A stretch of DNA of 64,000 bases from Microglena sp. YARC (lineage: Eukaryota; Chlorophyta; Chlorophyceae; Chlamydomonadales; Chlamydomonadaceae), in assembly GCA_022414725.1 (NCBI GenBank), contig CM039464.1, positions 28,554,917-28,618,916 on the forward strand. Direction: 5' to 3'. The notes beneath the pieces are model-generated. The model was not told the DNA's origin. It saw nothing but the letters and a program-made list of their open reading frames with translations, and ran no database searches. Both the position numbers and the translations under genes were made by a program. Positions 63,340 to 64,000 of this stretch are shown here, piece by piece; within the stretch, counting starts at the first letter, position 1, and every line of letters starts with the position of its first letter.

Positions 63340-63418
63340 TAATGGACACATGGTGTACACCGGCGTTCAAACAGCCAATGCCGATCTGACGAGCAGTACT
63401 AACAAAAAAAGTGTGCTC

Positions 63419-64000
63419 TGGTTAAAACTGACCTCCTTATTTCTAAGGGACCCGGGTTCGATCCTCGCAGGGGGTCGAAACGGATGAGTCGCATTCCACT
63501 AACGGGAATTGGATCGTCTTACCTCGGAGGGCACTTCATCGCGTACGGATCTCAGAGTTGTGGACTGTGGACGCGGTGCAATAAATAATGTTAATACCCA
63601 CCGTGGATGAACTCACTGCTTCTCGATTCGGGTCTCTACCCGGCGATGTAAAGATCCTTCACCTTTATCCGGAATACCCTGCTTCAGCCAGTCGCTGGAC
63701 CCATGGAAATACCGTTGGTCTCAGGTATGAATACGCCAACATGGGAAACTGACATTAGTTTTAGCCCAGTCTGGAGGGCGGTATGGTCCAGATCCCGTTG
63801 GGTAGAGCTCACGCCGAACGGGTGATGTTCGATCCCACTGCCGAAGAGCAGTGGTGTTCGGAGTCCGTTCCTTCGAGGGCGTTGGTGTTTCCACTGCCAG
63901 GGTAAGTGGCCATTGTAATCTTTTAATCTTTTTTCTTTTCTCTGGCCTCTCTGTTTTCGGCTGGCCTCCCCCTTTCCTTCATGGGGTGTCTATGGTTATC
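63419..64000. other. Unassigned end of window
   Basis: Contains GGGTTCGATCC at about 63,453, a Pol III B-box word, without a matching tRNA. Small palindromes (CCACTGCCGAAGAGCAGTGG at 63,836) occur. It may be the edge of another retroelement. Confidence 0.35.

Larger units (their letters stand above)
60613..63418. repeat. tRNA-bearing array, unit 5 (interrupted, decayed end)
   Basis: Begins GCAGCGATGCTCTATTTTGC, is split by the hAT-like element, and resumes at 62,610. Similarity to other units is lost after AACAAAAAAAGTGTGCTC at about 63,418, before the USE/TATA block. Confidence 0.82.

Noticed and set aside
63440..63480. Possible tRNA at the B-box word GGGTTCGATCC
   Set aside because: No matching D arm, anticodon arm or acceptor upstream; more likely a retroelement fragment.

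Overview
The window is nuclear DNA of a green alga, most likely a chlamydomonadalean (volvocine/Dunaliella-type) species; the exact species cannot be told from the sequence. The evidence is a multi-exon gene for a pherophorin-like, Pro-rich (PPSPP/PPAPP) extracellular-matrix glycoprotein, long repeat-packed introns, a LINE resembling the two-endonuclease elements known from Chlamydomonas, TTTAGGG-like motifs, intron-bearing tRNA genes and a plant-type USE/TATA snRNA promoter.

Region 1 (1 to about 25,100, + strand): one large gene, incomplete at its 5' end and possibly at its 3' end. Eleven exons can be chained with matching splice phases (953-1322, 2846-3024, 4125-4565, 5783-6288, 9064-9584, 10814-11108, 14939-15031, 18097-18642, 20213-20353, 21913-21975, 25030-25080). 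The protein alternates Cys-rich globular modules with hydroxyproline-type linkers, and exon borders fall inside the globular modules. The introns are remarkable. Nearly every one is built largely from tandem or dispersed copies of its own splice junction: 20-45 bases of the adjoining exon, the splice site, and flanking intron. Exon-end copies follow the real donors and exon-start copies precede the real acceptors. Microsatellites, long poly-C runs and several MITE families fill the rest.

Region 2 (about 25,100-44,626): repeats and transposon remains. The main feature is a + strand LINE (about 30.5-40.3 kb), broken by frameshifts. It carries a partly duplicated cysteine-protease-like region, an APE-type endonuclease, a reverse transcriptase, RNase H, a Cys/His zinc motif, a restriction-like endonuclease and a TGTAA-rich microsatellite tail. 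From 40.4 to 44.6 kb no gene can be assigned; it ends in a degenerate TGTGCTGTCC-type repeat at a 1000-N assembly gap (44,627-45,626).

Region 3 (45,627-63,418): an array of about five units of about 1.5-1.6 kb. Each carries, on the minus strand, a tRNA-Lys(CTT) and a tRNA-Tyr(GTA) gene only 5 bases apart, both with introns, and a nearby plant-type USE + TATA promoter. The array has been hit by three insertions with clean target duplications: a direct-repeat (LTR-like) element of 7.7 kb containing a second LINE (minus strand), a 968-bp PIF/Harbinger-like element, and a 1744-bp hAT-like element. Many single-base indels in the array look like unpolished long-read sequence. The last 580 bases are unassigned.
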